Notes: generated by a model not told the origin, from the letters alone. A DNA stretch of 64,000 nt from Nonomuraea thailandensis (GCF_024172165.1 NZ_JAMZEB010000002.1:9522501-9586500), one strand, 5' to 3'; numbered from the stretch's first letter, positions 15,856 to 24,404 are shown. A program made the numbers and translations.

Positions 15856-17886
15856 TGTCCTGTCTCGCTTGATGGTTGACACTCTGGCCTCGCTTGATGC
15901 TTGACACCTTGATCGTTATCTGTGCCTGCTCGTGGCGTTATCGGCGCTTCGGGGGAGGCTCGGGTGGCATTGGTGGAGTTGAGTGTCGTGGAGCAGCGCT
16001 ATCACGCGGTGATCGAGGTGTTGTCGGGCGCGAAGGTCACCGATGTGGCCGGACGGTATGGGGTGTCGCGGCAGTCGGTGCATGCCTGGGTGCGGCGGTA
16101 TCAGGACGGTGGCCTGGCGGGGCTGGCCGATCGGTCGCATGCACCGAAGGCGCATCCGATGCAGACGTCGGCTGCGATCGAGGCGCTGATCTGTGAGCTG
16201 CGGCGGGCCCATCCGCGGTGGGGGCCGCGTACCCTGTTGTGGGAGCTGGGCCGGCGCGGGGTGGAGCCGTTGCCGTCGCGGGCGAGCATCTACCGGGTGT
16301 TGGTGCGTAACGGGCTGGTCGAGCCGGTCACCCGCCGGCGCAGGCGCGAGGATTACCGCCGCTGGGAGCGTCCGGGGCCGATGCAGTTGTGGCAGATGGA
16401 CATCATGGGCGGGCTGCTGCTGGCCGACGGCAGCGAGGCCCAGCTGATCACTGGCGTGGACGATCATTCCCGGTTCTGCGTGATCGCCTCGGTGGTGACC
16501 CGGCCGACCGGGCGGCTGGTGTGCGCGGCGTTCGCCGCGGCGATGCGCGCCTATGGGGTGCCGCTGGAGGTGCTGACCGACAACGGCAAGCAGTTCACCG
16601 GCCGGTTCGGCGGGCCGAAGGCAGGCGAGGTGCTGTTCGAGCGTGTCTGCCGGGAGAACGGCATCAAACTGCGTCACACCGCACCACGCACCCCGACCAC
16701 CACTGGCAAGATCGAGCGCTTCCATCAGAGCGTGCGCCGCGAGCTGCTGACCGAGGCGCTGCCGTTCGCCTCGATCGAGACCGCCCAGGCCGAACTGGAC
16801 GCCTTCGCCGAGCATTACAACACCGCCCGCCCTCACCAGGCGCTGGACATGGCCTTCCCCGCCGACCGGTTCTTCATCGAGCGCAGCGACGGACAACGCC
16901 GGGCCGAGCGGGAACTGCCACTGCACCTGCCCGCCGGCCTGACCACGGTGCCCGCCCCCGCTGCCGGCGTTGCTCCCGCGGCCCCTCCCGCGACCGCACC
17001 GCCGGATCTCCCGGCCCCGGCCATCCATCACTTCGATCAACCCGAACGGCCCGAGCCCGTCCTGATGAGCACGGTCGATCCGCTATCGCGCCAGGCGATC
17101 GAGGTCGATCGGGTCGTTCCTGCCTCAGGCAACCTGTCGATCGGTGGCCAGCAGCTCTGGCTCGGCCCCGATCGGGCGGGCATGCCGATCACCGTGTGGA
17201 TCAGCACTCAGCGGCTGCACGTGTTCACCGGCAGCGGTGGCCGGCTCAAGAGCGTGGCCTCCCGGCTGACCGTCAAGGACCTGGCCGCGCTGCTCGCTTC
17301 GGGACAAGCCCGCCCAGCACCGGACGAGCCCGTCGCCGAGCCCGCGATTGCGGCGAGCGCCGTCGAGGTGGATCGGCAGGTCAGCTCGATCGGCACCATC
17401 AGCCTGGCCGGGCGGGCCCTGTGCATCGGCGCCCACCTGGCCGGCCGCCGCGTCATCGTGCGCTTGGACGGCATCACGGCCCGCGTCATGGACGAGGAAC
17501 GCCTGCTGCTGCGCGCCGTACCCTGCCCACTCCCGCTCGCCGAGTGTGTCACCCTGCGCAACGCCCGCCCCGCCGGACCACCACCCGGCGCTCCGACCGA
17601 GCCCGTCACCGTCCAGCGGGTGGTCTGCAGCCGCGGGCACTTCCAGGTGGTCGGGCAGAAGGTCCAGGTCGGCCGGGTTCACGCCCGCAAGATCCTGGAC
17701 GTGACCGTGGACGACACCCACATCACCGTGCGCGACAACGGCGAACCCATCCGCGTCGTGCCCCGAACCACCACCCAGGAGATCACCCGGATCAAGTCCC
17801 AAGCGCATACTAAGAAGCGAAAGATCGGCTAGGAGTGTCAAGCATCATCCGATGCCAAAGCGTCAAGCATCAAGTGAGACCAGACA
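15856..17886 (+). mobile_element. IS481-family insertion sequence
   Basis: A 2,031-bp insertion with related ends. The left end starts TGTCCTGTCTCGCTTGATG and the right end (reverse complement) TGTCTGGTCTCACTTGATG; TTGATGxTTGAC is repeated further in at both ends. It is flanked by identical 15-bp target duplications, ACAGTCAGTCAACAG, at 15,841-15,855 and 17,887-17,901. Perfect duplications indicate recent insertion. It carries one transposase gene and interrupts no recognisable gene. Confidence 0.88.
15964..17832 (+). CDS. IS481-family DDE transposase with C-terminal repeat domain
   Basis: The N-terminal helix-turn-helix (VTDVAGRYGVSRQSVHAWVR) is followed by the rve integrase core with D in LWQMDIMG, D in VLTDNGKQF and E in GKIERFHQ. 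It should catalyse cut-and-paste transposition of its own element. The GTG at 15964 follows GGGAGG at 6 bp. The protein is about 622 residues, far longer than usual for the family. The last 290 residues hold three related units of about 60-100 residues, each starting near E/T-V-x-R-x-V and containing G-x-x-x-x-x-G, like stacked beta domains. A similar tail may assist DNA or partner binding; this is inference. Confidence 0.9.
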   Translation: MALVELSVVEQRYHAVIEVLSGAKVTDVAGRYGVSRQSVHAWVRRYQDGGLAGLADRSHAPKAHPMQTSAAIEALICELRRAHPRWGPRTLLWELGRRGVEPLPSRASIYRVLVRNGLVEPVTRRRRREDYRRWERPGPMQLWQMDIMGGLLLADGSEAQLITGVDDHSRFCVIASVVTRPTGRLVCAAFAAAMRAYGVPLEVLTDNGKQFTGRFGGPKAGEVLFERVCRENGIKLRHTAPRTPTTTGKIERFHQSVRRELLTEALPFASIETAQAELDAFAEHYNTARPHQALDMAFPADRFFIERSDGQRRAERELPLHLPAGLTTVPAPAAGVAPAAPPATAPPDLPAPAIHHFDQPERPEPVLMSTVDPLSRQAIEVDRVVPASGNLSIGGQQLWLGPDRAGMPITVWISTQRLHVFTGSGGRLKSVASRLTVKDLAALLASGQARPAPDEPVAEPAIAASAVEVDRQVSSIGTISLAGRALCIGAHLAGRRVIVRLDGITARVMDEERLLLRAVPCPLPLAECVTLRNARPAGPPPGAPTEPVTVQRVVCSRGHFQVVGQKVQVGRVHARKILDVTVDDTHITVRDNGEPIRVVPRTTTQEITRIKSQAHTKKRKIG

Positions 17887-17940
17887 ACAGTCAGTCAACA
17901 GCTGGAGGCGGCAGCCAGGAATTGCGCTTGTGCAGTCAAC

Positions 17941-18534
17941 TCACCGAGTGCTATACGTTTTCAAACGCGGCTCTGCTTCGAGGGCTTTTGCATCCAAGTA
18001 GCACACAAAATCTCGACACGTCAAAATACCTCGCAAGCAGGATGTAGGCGTGAAAATCAAGGACGTTGACGAAAGCTCGATATCTAGAATCTTTTTCAAG
18101 TCCCTCGACATGTTGACGAGCTGATTTACCCTTCCCGCTTGCAGACGTGTTAGCCTACCTTCCCCATGCACGATTGCATTCCTTGCGTCTACCAAGGTAA
18201 GGAACGCCTGGGTCTCCTTATCACCTTTGATCGATATACAGAAACCATCCCTCAGCCATCCCAGTCGCGATTCCCATGCCCTGTAGGGATCATCCCCTGT
18301 GGCGCTAAGTAGAGCATTCCCAAACGGCGTACTCCGTATATCGCTCAGGTCAATCAAAGATCGCAGCAACCCATCGGTATATCCCTCTACTAGAGTCGCA
18401 GCCGAGGTGACCAACCAGTGTTGGTCACTACGAGTATGGGTACTAGTACTACCTCTCCGCGCGAGACGGGCTAGCGCCAATAGACATCGATCAGCTGACT
18501 CAGTCAGGTCTTGGGGATCAATGCGCTTGCCCAT
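17941..18534 (-). CDS. HEPN-family protein partnered with reverse transcriptase
   Basis: A 197-residue helical protein. Its HEPN RNase signature is RNAIVH (Arg118, His123) in TLVDARNAIVHGEGRLT, preceded by a helix-rich N-terminal half. HEPN domains with R-x4-H are RNA-cleaving effectors in many toxin and abortive-infection systems. The gene starts inside the end of the reverse transcriptase gene (31-bp overlap, same strand), so the two are translationally coupled. Base composition is clearly lower in G+C than the AICE core. In the phage-exclusion protein AbiA, RT and HEPN parts are on one chain; here they would be two genes. The target is unknown. Confidence 0.72.
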   Translation of the reverse strand: MGKRIDPQDLTESADRCLLALARLARRGSTSTHTRSDQHWLVTSAATLVEGYTDGLLRSLIDLSDIRSTPFGNALLSATGDDPYRAWESRLGWLRDGFCISIKGDKETQAFLTLVDARNAIVHGEGRLTRLQAGRVNQLVNMSRDLKKILDIELSSTSLIFTPTSCLRGILTCRDFVCYLDAKALEAEPRLKTYSTR

Positions 18535-20021
18535 TTGACTGCCTCTCGATTCAATGGGGAGTCGCCTTCGATCGCACGCACGATGGAGTTATCGAGTCCT
18601 TGCTGAAGCGTTGATGCCGCAGCAATAGCAGGCTTGGTCATACCAGAGGCTGCCCGGTAAATCTCTCCAACCTCACCGGCTGTCAGTTCGCCCAAGACAG
18701 CTCGGACCCAGGTCGCCTGAGCCCGCACTGTCTCGTGTCGATCATCCAACTGCTGAGCTACCCATTCTCTCACCCTACGGGGAGCCTCACTGATATTCGG
18801 TGAAACACGTTCAATGGTGTCCAACAGCCATAGCTTCGCCCAGGGGCTTTGTCGAGCCATAACGATTAGACGGGCCACTGAGCTCCAGTGCCTCTCGTCC
18901 AGGCCCGCCTTTGCACGTGCGACAATGTAGTTGGATACTGCCTCTAGATATCTAGGATGCCGAAATACGATATCCTCTAGTCGGCGATCCGAGATTCGCT
19001 TTTGATACGACTGCAGGCCGGACAGGATAAGCGGTATCGAGATGGAGGTAAAGCCTTCTATCTCCGCCTCAGATCCCTCCCTCTGCCCCCTTCCCCAATC
19101 GCTAAGTAGATCCCAATACGCGCGCTGAGCAGTGTCCTTATCCTCGGGCTCAACGGCGATCTCCTCTGGATCCTGATTGGAGTATGGAGGTGGAGCCGCG
19201 AAGAAGACTCGTGTTAGCGTCTCCTTGGCTCGCCAGATGTATCCATTGAAGAAGTTAGCTTCACTTTGTTGCTGGTCGATCAGCGTTTGCCTGCGATAGA
19301 TTCGCGTCTTGTGCGCAGAGAGAATAAGCCCGAGCTCTCGAGCATATTCAGCCGCATGTTCGATGACCTCGTTCGCCGTGAGCCAATCGCTCGCCGTGGC
19401 CCTGATGTCATCAGCGTATCGACGAACGCTGTAGCCATGGCGACCTAGCTTGCGGTCTAGAATGCTGAGATAAACATCAGCAAGCCGATCGCTAGTATCT
19501 TGCATTTGCGGAAGGCCGCGAGATTGCTTCGACACTTCACCGAGAAACGACATCAGTGCATCGGCGGTATTAAAATCCATCGAACGGAGCATGACTTCGT
19601 CACACAGGATGCTATGTCCGATATATTCATAGCACGCCGCTATGTCGATCTCGACAATATACTCTGAGCTTCCATCGAGGCCGAAGCTTTTAAGTGCGTC
19701 ATACTTCCCGGCGCCCCTCGACTGAGGAGGGAGATCCTTCGCTATGGCTTGCATAAGCGATCGATAGAGCGTTCGCTCTAAGGTTCCAGTTACCAAAACA
19801 GGCCTAGGACCGAAGCCAGCACGCGGCATGGTGAGAATTTCACTTGCAATCACCATACCCGCACTAAGAGCTGCGGACATATGGCTGGCGATAGTTGCGG
19901 TTGCGTTCTCTAGGCAGCGATCCAGTATCAGGCAAGGGAAGTGGTCGAGTGGCGTCTTTATTACATACTGAGCGCTTTTCTCGAGATCCAACGCCGCGAG
20001 ATATGGAACATCCAGACGCAT
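18504..20021 (-). CDS. Reverse transcriptase of the Abi/UG defence type
   Basis: A 505-residue RT. Motifs seen in order: the fingers region LERTLYRSLMQAI (81-93), motif A VEIDIAACYEYI with Asp126, motif B SRGLPQMQDTSDRLADVYLS (167-186), catalytic YADD (202-205) in VRRYADDIRA, and ELGLILSAHKTRIY (229-242). The GLPQ-x-x-x-S-x-x-LAD-x-YL form is typical of AbiA/AbiK and unknown-group RTs rather than group II intron or retron RTs. No maturase or endonuclease domain follows. The last 190 residues look like helical repeats, as in Abi RTs. ATG at 20021 follows GGTGAAAG. The gene is A+T-rich relative to its surroundings. It lies upstream of and overlaps a HEPN gene, suggesting an RT-effector defence pair. 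Confidence 0.85.
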   Translation of the reverse strand: MRLDVPYLAALDLEKSAQYVIKTPLDHFPCLILDRCLENATATIASHMSAALSAGMVIASEILTMPRAGFGPRPVLVTGTLERTLYRSLMQAIAKDLPPQSRGAGKYDALKSFGLDGSSEYIVEIDIAACYEYIGHSILCDEVMLRSMDFNTADALMSFLGEVSKQSRGLPQMQDTSDRLADVYLSILDRKLGRHGYSVRRYADDIRATASDWLTANEVIEHAAEYARELGLILSAHKTRIYRRQTLIDQQQSEANFFNGYIWRAKETLTRVFFAAPPPYSNQDPEEIAVEPEDKDTAQRAYWDLLSDWGRGQREGSEAEIEGFTSISIPLILSGLQSYQKRISDRRLEDIVFRHPRYLEAVSNYIVARAKAGLDERHWSSVARLIVMARQSPWAKLWLLDTIERVSPNISEAPRRVREWVAQQLDDRHETVRAQATWVRAVLGELTAGEVGEIYRAASGMTKPAIAAASTLQQGLDNSIVRAIEGDSPLNREAVKWASALIPKT

Positions 20022-20224
20022 CTTTCACCCGCACGACCTGAGGGGCAAGCCGGATTGCTGCCACCACGCATCATGCCACATATGAGCTATTTCGTCACTT
20101 CTTTTAGCACCCATACGATCCGCGTGTACGGTATGCGACCCTTTTTGCGCCATGTCTGATTCTATGCTCCACGCCAAGCCGCCCTGATTATGGGGGCATG
20201 GCTCAACTCATAGCTTTATAACGT
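20022..20224 (-). promoter_or_regulatory. 203-bp non-coding leader upstream of the RT operon
   Basis: A+T-rich DNA between the XRE-regulator stop and the RT start, both on the minus strand. A TAGAAT-like -10 element lies at 20,159-20,164 (minus strand). The -35 region is not convincing. Some defence RTs use a structured RNA encoded beside the gene, and the length would allow one. I see no conserved structure by eye. Confidence 0.35.
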
Positions 20225-21514
20225 CTAGTCGAGCAGGTCTGGGCGGCGGCTCATGAGTGCGCGCCGAGCTGTCACATACCTCTCGTGAAATTCGGCTGCC
20301 AGCACTTCCCGGCGATAACGCTGCCGTAGTACTCGATCAAGATCCCCAGCACGATTTACGAGGTCGGTAAGAGATCTCCGATCGATGTCGAAGGCAGCCA
20401 AACCTTGTTCAACAGCCGCATCGAGATCACCACGTCTTGCATGGACAATCCCGAGATCTATGTGTGCGTCGGCGACCCGCATGGGGGCATTGGAGGTGCC
20501 GTCTGGACGTGTGTGCATCTGGATAGTTTCGCGGGCGTGTTCTTCGGCGCGGTCGTCGTCGGCGAGCCAGGTGTAGCAAGTGGCGGCGTAGAACACCCAC
20601 TTGGCGTGGTCGAAGACGAAGTGGTGGTCGGGGTGGTCGGGCATGGGCAGGCTGCCCAGCACTTCGGCTCCGCGTGTCAAGGCGCGGTCAGCTTCACGGC
20701 CGTCGCCGATGCGGGCGAGGCCGCGGGCTTCTTGGAGGGTGAGTTGGACCATGGCGCTGCTGGTGCCGGCGACGGCTTGGCCCATGCGGGCGGCGGTGAC
20801 GACGTCTTCGTAGCGGCCTTCGACGAGGGCGAACCACGCTGACATCTCGTGTGCCCAGCCCATGAGTTCGCCGTGTCCGACCTGGCGGCCCATTTCGAAT
20901 GCGGCGCGTCGGGCCGTTTCGGCCTCTTCCCTCTCCCCCAGGTCGTAGTGGACGCAGCCCAGTAGGGCGGTTAGCCACCCGGTGATCACGAGCAGTTCGC
21001 GGTGCTGATCCAGGGTGAGGCGGCCGGCGAGTAGGTGATTGATCTGCGCCAGGCGTTTTTGCGTCCGGTCCCGTAGGGTGCCTGCGGGTACCACTGGATA
21101 GGCGCGGCACAGGAGATCGACGGCCTCGGCAAGGGCTTCCAAGGTTCCGGTTCCAACGTCGGAAGCCTGGAGTTGCTGGGCGAGTTCCATGGTGCCGTAT
21201 AGGTCGGCCTCGGCTCGAAGGGCGTCGGCCGGGATGATGTGGGCCTCGATGAGGCGGCTTTCGTTCCGCCTCCCCTGGGAGAACCCGAGGCCTTCCGGTT
21301 CCTTCCCGGTCAGCTGGGTCAGCGCGAGCCGGTATTCGGCGCGCGGCCATTTGACTTCGCCTGCTTCCCAGCGCCGGATTCGCTCCTCGTCGCAGGTCAG
21401 CCTTTGCGCGAGTCCGATGGGCGTGGTGTTGATCTTTTCTGCCATCTGGGCGCGGTTGAGCTTTTCCTGATTGCGCCAAGCACGTAGGCGCACGTTAGGG
21501 ACGTAGTCGGGCAT
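20225..21514 (-). CDS. XRE-family helix-turn-helix regulator with TPR-like C-terminus
   Basis: A 429-residue protein of a type common in actinomycetes. The N-terminal Cro/C1-type helix-turn-helix covers roughly residues 8-60 (LNRAQMAEKINTTPIGLAQR followed by RIRRWEAGE). The remaining 350 residues are helical tetratricopeptide-like repeats (ELLVITGWLTALLGCVHYDL; ADAHIDLGIVHARRGDLDAA). Such proteins sense peptides or small ligands in other systems. It lies upstream of and on the same strand as the RT-HEPN pair, and diverges from the AICE regulatory genes, so it may control either. It has the high G+C typical of the host, unlike the RT genes. Confidence 0.82.
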   Translation of the reverse strand: MPDYVPNVRLRAWRNQEKLNRAQMAEKINTTPIGLAQRLTCDEERIRRWEAGEVKWPRAEYRLALTQLTGKEPEGLGFSQGRRNESRLIEAHIIPADALRAEADLYGTMELAQQLQASDVGTGTLEALAEAVDLLCRAYPVVPAGTLRDRTQKRLAQINHLLAGRLTLDQHRELLVITGWLTALLGCVHYDLGEREEAETARRAAFEMGRQVGHGELMGWAHEMSAWFALVEGRYEDVVTAARMGQAVAGTSSAMVQLTLQEARGLARIGDGREADRALTRGAEVLGSLPMPDHPDHHFVFDHAKWVFYAATCYTWLADDDRAEEHARETIQMHTRPDGTSNAPMRVADAHIDLGIVHARRGDLDAAVEQGLAAFDIDRRSLTDLVNRAGDLDRVLRQRYRREVLAAEFHERYVTARRALMSRRPDLLD

Positions 21515-21656
21515 CTTCGGGTCTTCCTCCCGGCTGGGGGCTCGAAAGGGGAAATGAGGGGGCCGTTCAGGGGTCCTGCTCAGACTCGGTTGCCGGTGGA
21601 CTTGTCATCAATCAACCACGGTACGTCACGCGGCCTCCCGCCACAGGGAACGCCGG

Positions 21657-21863
21657 ATGAACGAGGAGATGGCGACGGTGATCCGGCCAGACGAGATGAG
21701 CAAGACGTCGCCGTGCCCCGGCTGCCGGGGACGCGGGATCAAGCTGCGCGACTCGCGCCGTGCGCTTCTCATCGGCGACTGCGACACAGATCAGACCCCT
21801 AGTGAGGAGCGGGAGTGTCTCGACTGCCTCGGAGGCGGCCAGGCCGAAGGGAACGGGAAATGA
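21657..21863 (+). CDS. Small DnaJ-type zinc-finger protein
   Basis: A 68-residue protein with two CxxC knuckles of the DnaJ form, CPGCRGRG near residue 20 and CLDCLGGG near the C-terminus; it is likely to bind one zinc ion. Such small proteins are frequent beside GntR regulators in AICEs; their function is unknown. ATG at 21657 is preceded by AGGGA. The stop overlaps the next start in ATGA, so it is cotranscribed with the following gene. Confidence 0.65.
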   Translation: MNEEMATVIRPDEMSKTSPCPGCRGRGIKLRDSRRALLIGDCDTDQTPSEERECLDCLGGGQAEGNGK

Positions 21864-22144
21864 ACTCGATCATGCAGGCGGCGATGAACGACTTCCTGCA
21901 ACACCAGCGTGAGGGGGACCTGCTCGTCCGACTGCACGCCCAGCTCACAAACCTCGGTGTCAACGCCGAGTTGCGCGACGACAACACCGCGCTGGTCGTC
22001 CACAAGCGTGAGCCGGGGCTGCCGGTGTGGGTGTTCGTCGGGTTCGGCGGAAACTACTACTCCTGGCAGAGCGCCGAGCAGCGGCACCCGGCCCACGATC
22101 CGGAGGGCGCGGCAAAGCTTCTGGCTGAGTACATCGCCAGGTGA
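21860..22144 (+). CDS. Conserved hypothetical AICE protein
   Basis: A 94-residue soluble acidic protein starting MNSIMQAAMNDFLQHQREGD, with a middle beta-rich section (NAELRDDNTALVVHKREPG; PVWVFVGFGGNYYSW). The ATGA overlap with the preceding zinc-finger gene shows cotranscription. No known domain is recognised. The position between an XRE regulator and a GntR regulator is shared by many AICEs, suggesting a regulatory or accessory role. Confidence 0.65.
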   Translation: MNSIMQAAMNDFLQHQREGDLLVRLHAQLTNLGVNAELRDDNTALVVHKREPGLPVWVFVGFGGNYYSWQSAEQRHPAHDPEGAAKLLAEYIAR

Positions 22145-22395
22145 TGACCGGCGCGGAGAGACAAGTGCGCTCCCTGCCAAAAGGGGTAGGGATTGCCGCC
22201 GCCTTGTCTCGTCGCGCCTCTCCCGGCAGGCAGTTGCAGTGGTGGCCCCCGCGGCGTCCTTTCCCCGCCCGGCTGCTGGGCTGCCTGCCGGTTCTCTCTG
22301 TACGGCTCCCGGCCTTGTCCCAACCGCGTGGACAGGCTGTGGTTCGCCGGTTACTCTCAAACTTGGTAAAACAACCTGTCGGCTGTTGGACGGTC

Positions 22396-23130
22396 ATGAT
22401 GTCGCTAGAGTCCGTGCCGCCTAAGTATGCGCAGCTTGTCCAGACTCTTCGGAGGCGCATCGAGGCAGGAGACTACCCACCGGGCACGCTCCTGCCCAGT
22501 GAGAACCAGCTCATCCAGGAGTTCAGCGTCTCCCGTCCCACCGTGGTGGCCGCCCTACGCGTGCTTCGCGAGCAGGGCTGGATCGAATCTCAGCAGGGCA
22601 AGGGACGCTTCGTACGTGGCCGTCCGGCCATGGCTTCCATCGAGCAGAAGCGGCCTGGACAGGCGTACCTGACCACGCCGGAGGCCGACACCACCGGCGA
22701 CGTTGTTGAAGTGAGCGCTGTCACCGCTCCGAACCGCGTCGGTGTGCTGCTCGACGTGCAGCCCAAGAGCAAAGTGTTCGTCCGGCGGCGGCTCATCGTG
22801 CGTAACGCCGAGCCGACCGAGCTGGTATCACTGTGGCTGCCGTTGGATCTTTCCGGCGGTACGGATCTCACCAGCGATGAGCCGTTGCGGCAGGGACTCC
22901 GGGAGCACCTCCAGGCGCGTAAGGGCGTCCGGTTCGATCACATCGTGGAGCAGATCACCGCGCGCATGCCCTCGGCAGACGAGGCCAAGCAACTGGCAAT
23001 GCCCCCGAACGTTCCGCTCCTGGCCGTCTTCGGCGCCGTCCGTGACGCCTCCGGCCGGCCCCTTGCCGTCGTCGAGGTCCTGCTACCTGCCGACCGGCAT
23101 GAGCTGGAAGACGCCTACCCGATCACGTGA
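22396..23130 (+). CDS. GntR-family (HutC/UTRA) transcriptional regulator, KorSA-like
   Basis: A 244-residue regulator. The winged helix is at the N-terminus (YAQLVQTLRRRIEAGDYPPG, LPSENQLIQEFSVSRPTVVA, LREQGWIESQQGKGRFV). The UTRA-type ligand domain follows (VFVRRRLIVRNAEPTELVSL; LREHLQARKGVRFDHIVEQI). In pSAM2 a GntR protein of this kind (KorSA) represses the replication and transfer activator, so this is the probable switch for element 2. The start is not certain: ATG at 22396 or 22399, or GTG at 22411. It lies upstream of the conserved transfer/replication operon that begins at 23724. Confidence 0.85.
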   Translation: MMSLESVPPKYAQLVQTLRRRIEAGDYPPGTLLPSENQLIQEFSVSRPTVVAALRVLREQGWIESQQGKGRFVRGRPAMASIEQKRPGQAYLTTPEADTTGDVVEVSAVTAPNRVGVLLDVQPKSKVFVRRRLIVRNAEPTELVSLWLPLDLSGGTDLTSDEPLRQGLREHLQARKGVRFDHIVEQITARMPSADEAKQLAMPPNVPLLAVFGAVRDASGRPLAVVEVLLPADRHELEDAYPIT

Positions 23131-23144
23131 CGGGGAGCTGCCGT

Positions 23145-23558
23145 CTATGTGCAGCGGAAGTCCCAATCGCTGGAGCTGATGTCGCTGAACTCCACAACGA
23201 CGGCTCTACCGTCTGCGGCGTTCTCGCCCCAGGTCAGACGGACGTTGGCCTCGTTCTCCACTCCGGCAATCGCGGCTTTGCGGTAGTAGGCACCGATCTC
23301 GCCCGCCGACAGCCCAGTGCTGAGGGGCAGTCGGATCTCGTAGTGGCAGTAGTCGCCACTGCCACCGCTGTTCTTGCCGAATTCGGCTTCGATGTCGCCG
23401 TTGCTGCGTGTCTCAGGCGGCAGCGGGATGGCCAGCACTCGCTCATGGAAGTTGTCGAGCCGGGCATCGTCGCGCCACACCGGCTTCATGATCAGCAGGA
23501 ATAGCCCGACCAGCGGGGCGATCACGACCACGGCTAAGCAGCCCCACAGGATTCGCAC
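23145..23558 (-). CDS. Membrane-anchored hypothetical protein
   Basis: A 137-residue protein with a single N-terminal hydrophobic helix (LAVVVIAPLVGLFLLIM) and an extracytoplasmic remainder with two cysteines (DYCHYEIRL and the C-terminal DFRCT) that could form a disulfide. It is convergent with the GntR gene and divergent from the transfer operon. No family is recognised. A surface location could fit entry exclusion or a cargo role, but nothing shows this. Confidence 0.6.
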   Translation of the reverse strand: MRILWGCLAVVVIAPLVGLFLLIMKPVWRDDARLDNFHERVLAIPLPPETRSNGDIEAEFGKNSGGSGDYCHYEIRLPLSTGLSAGEIGAYYRKAAIAGVENEANVRLTWGENAADGRAVVVEFSDISSSDWDFRCT

Positions 23559-23642
23559 CAGATCCTCCCCAGATGTCGGGCCATCGGCTTAGGCGACTGT
23601 CTATCGCACTGGTGACACGCCCGTCACTTCACACCTAGTCAC

Positions 23643-23672
23643 TTGACCTAGCAAGCTACGGAGAGTTATCGT
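23643..23672 (+). promoter_or_regulatory. Promoter of the element 2 core operon
   Basis: TTGACC (23643-23648) and TATCGT (23667-23672) with an 18-bp spacer lie 52 bp upstream of the ATG at 23724. CCTAG and CTTGAxxTAG-like motifs around it (23,635-23,690) could be operators for the GntR protein encoded upstream. Confidence 0.55.
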
Positions 23673-23723
23673 CTAACTACTTGATAGGTCGAGTGCCTGT
23701 CATTCAAGAGAGGAACCCACGTC

Positions 23724-24137
23724 ATGGCTCTGCAAGGCCCCATCCCCGTCACCTTCGCCATGGTCTTCCCGCACGGCTGCTACATCGTCGGCGAGGTCGA
23801 GCCCGTCAAGGACTTCGACGCCTCCGCCGGCGGCCGGTTCGTGCAGGCCCGCGACAAGCAGACCCAGGAGCTGGTCTGGCAGGTCGCGGTCATGGACGGT
23901 GACCCGACCCTCAAGCCCGCCCAGAAGACGGTGGCGGTCAAGATCCTGGCCCCGGTCCAGCCGGTGCCGCCGCAGCCCATGCCGGGGCTGCCGTTCACGC
24001 CGGTCGAGTTCGACGGCATGGCCGTCACCCCGTACGTAAACGCGGCCGGACGTCTCGCCTACTCGATCAAGGTTCAGCAGATGCATGCTCCCCGCCAGAG
24101 CGCCCAGCCTGCCAAGACCGGAAAGGAAGCCGCCTAA
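23724..24137 (+). CDS. Conserved AICE protein, possible Pra-type activator
   Basis: A 137-residue protein beginning MALQGPIPVTFAMVFPHGCY, with QARDKQTQELVWQVAVMDGD and LPFTPVEFDGMAVTPYVN. Members of this family are widespread in actinomycete integrative elements and often bear the label plasmid replication, integration and excision activator. I am not sure the resemblance to pSAM2 Pra is functional. It is the first gene after the regulated promoter, the right position for an activator or early protein. AGAGAGGAA precedes the ATG. Confidence 0.65.
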   Translation: MALQGPIPVTFAMVFPHGCYIVGEVEPVKDFDASAGGRFVQARDKQTQELVWQVAVMDGDPTLKPAQKTVAVKILAPVQPVPPQPMPGLPFTPVEFDGMAVTPYVNAAGRLAYSIKVQQMHAPRQSAQPAKTGKEAA

Positions 24138-24404
24138 ATGACCCGACGCCGTACTCCGCGCAACAGCGTGATCCGGCTGACCACCGGGCACGCCGCCCGC
24201 ACCATGAACCACCCGTTCGCCCGCCGTGAGCCCGTCCTGGCGCTCGACTTCGGTGCCACCTCCGTCCTGGTCACCACCAACGGGCCCGTGACGGCGGAAG
24301 ACATGGAGTTCGCCCGCCAGCTCGCCCACGCGGCTCACCGCTTCGCCCGCTCCGTGGAGCGCAGTTTCTACGGCCTCCCGGACGGCAAGGGGGTGGCAGC
24401 GTGA
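24138..24404 (+). CDS. Small conserved AICE protein, first of a paralogous pair
   Basis: An 88-residue protein with a basic N-terminus (TRRRTPRNSVIRLTTG) and a C-terminal half VLVTTNGPVTAEDMEFARQL that resembles the next protein's VHISTTGAGPVTDADLSLAR. The two look like duplicated genes. The start directly abuts the previous stop codon, and the stop overlaps the next start (GTGA), so the three are one operon. Function unknown. Confidence 0.65.
   Translation: MTRRRTPRNSVIRLTTGHAARTMNHPFARREPVLALDFGATSVLVTTNGPVTAEDMEFARQLAHAAHRFARSVERSFYGLPDGKGVAA

Noticed and set aside
15505..15882. Minus-strand frame between the HEPN gene and the IS
   Set aside because: Composition-driven in extremely G+C-rich DNA and crosses the IS end.
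18504..20021. RT as a group II intron or retron
   Set aside because: No maturase X or HNH domain, no intron ends, and the GLPQ/LAD-YL motif B and helical tail point to Abi/UG RTs.
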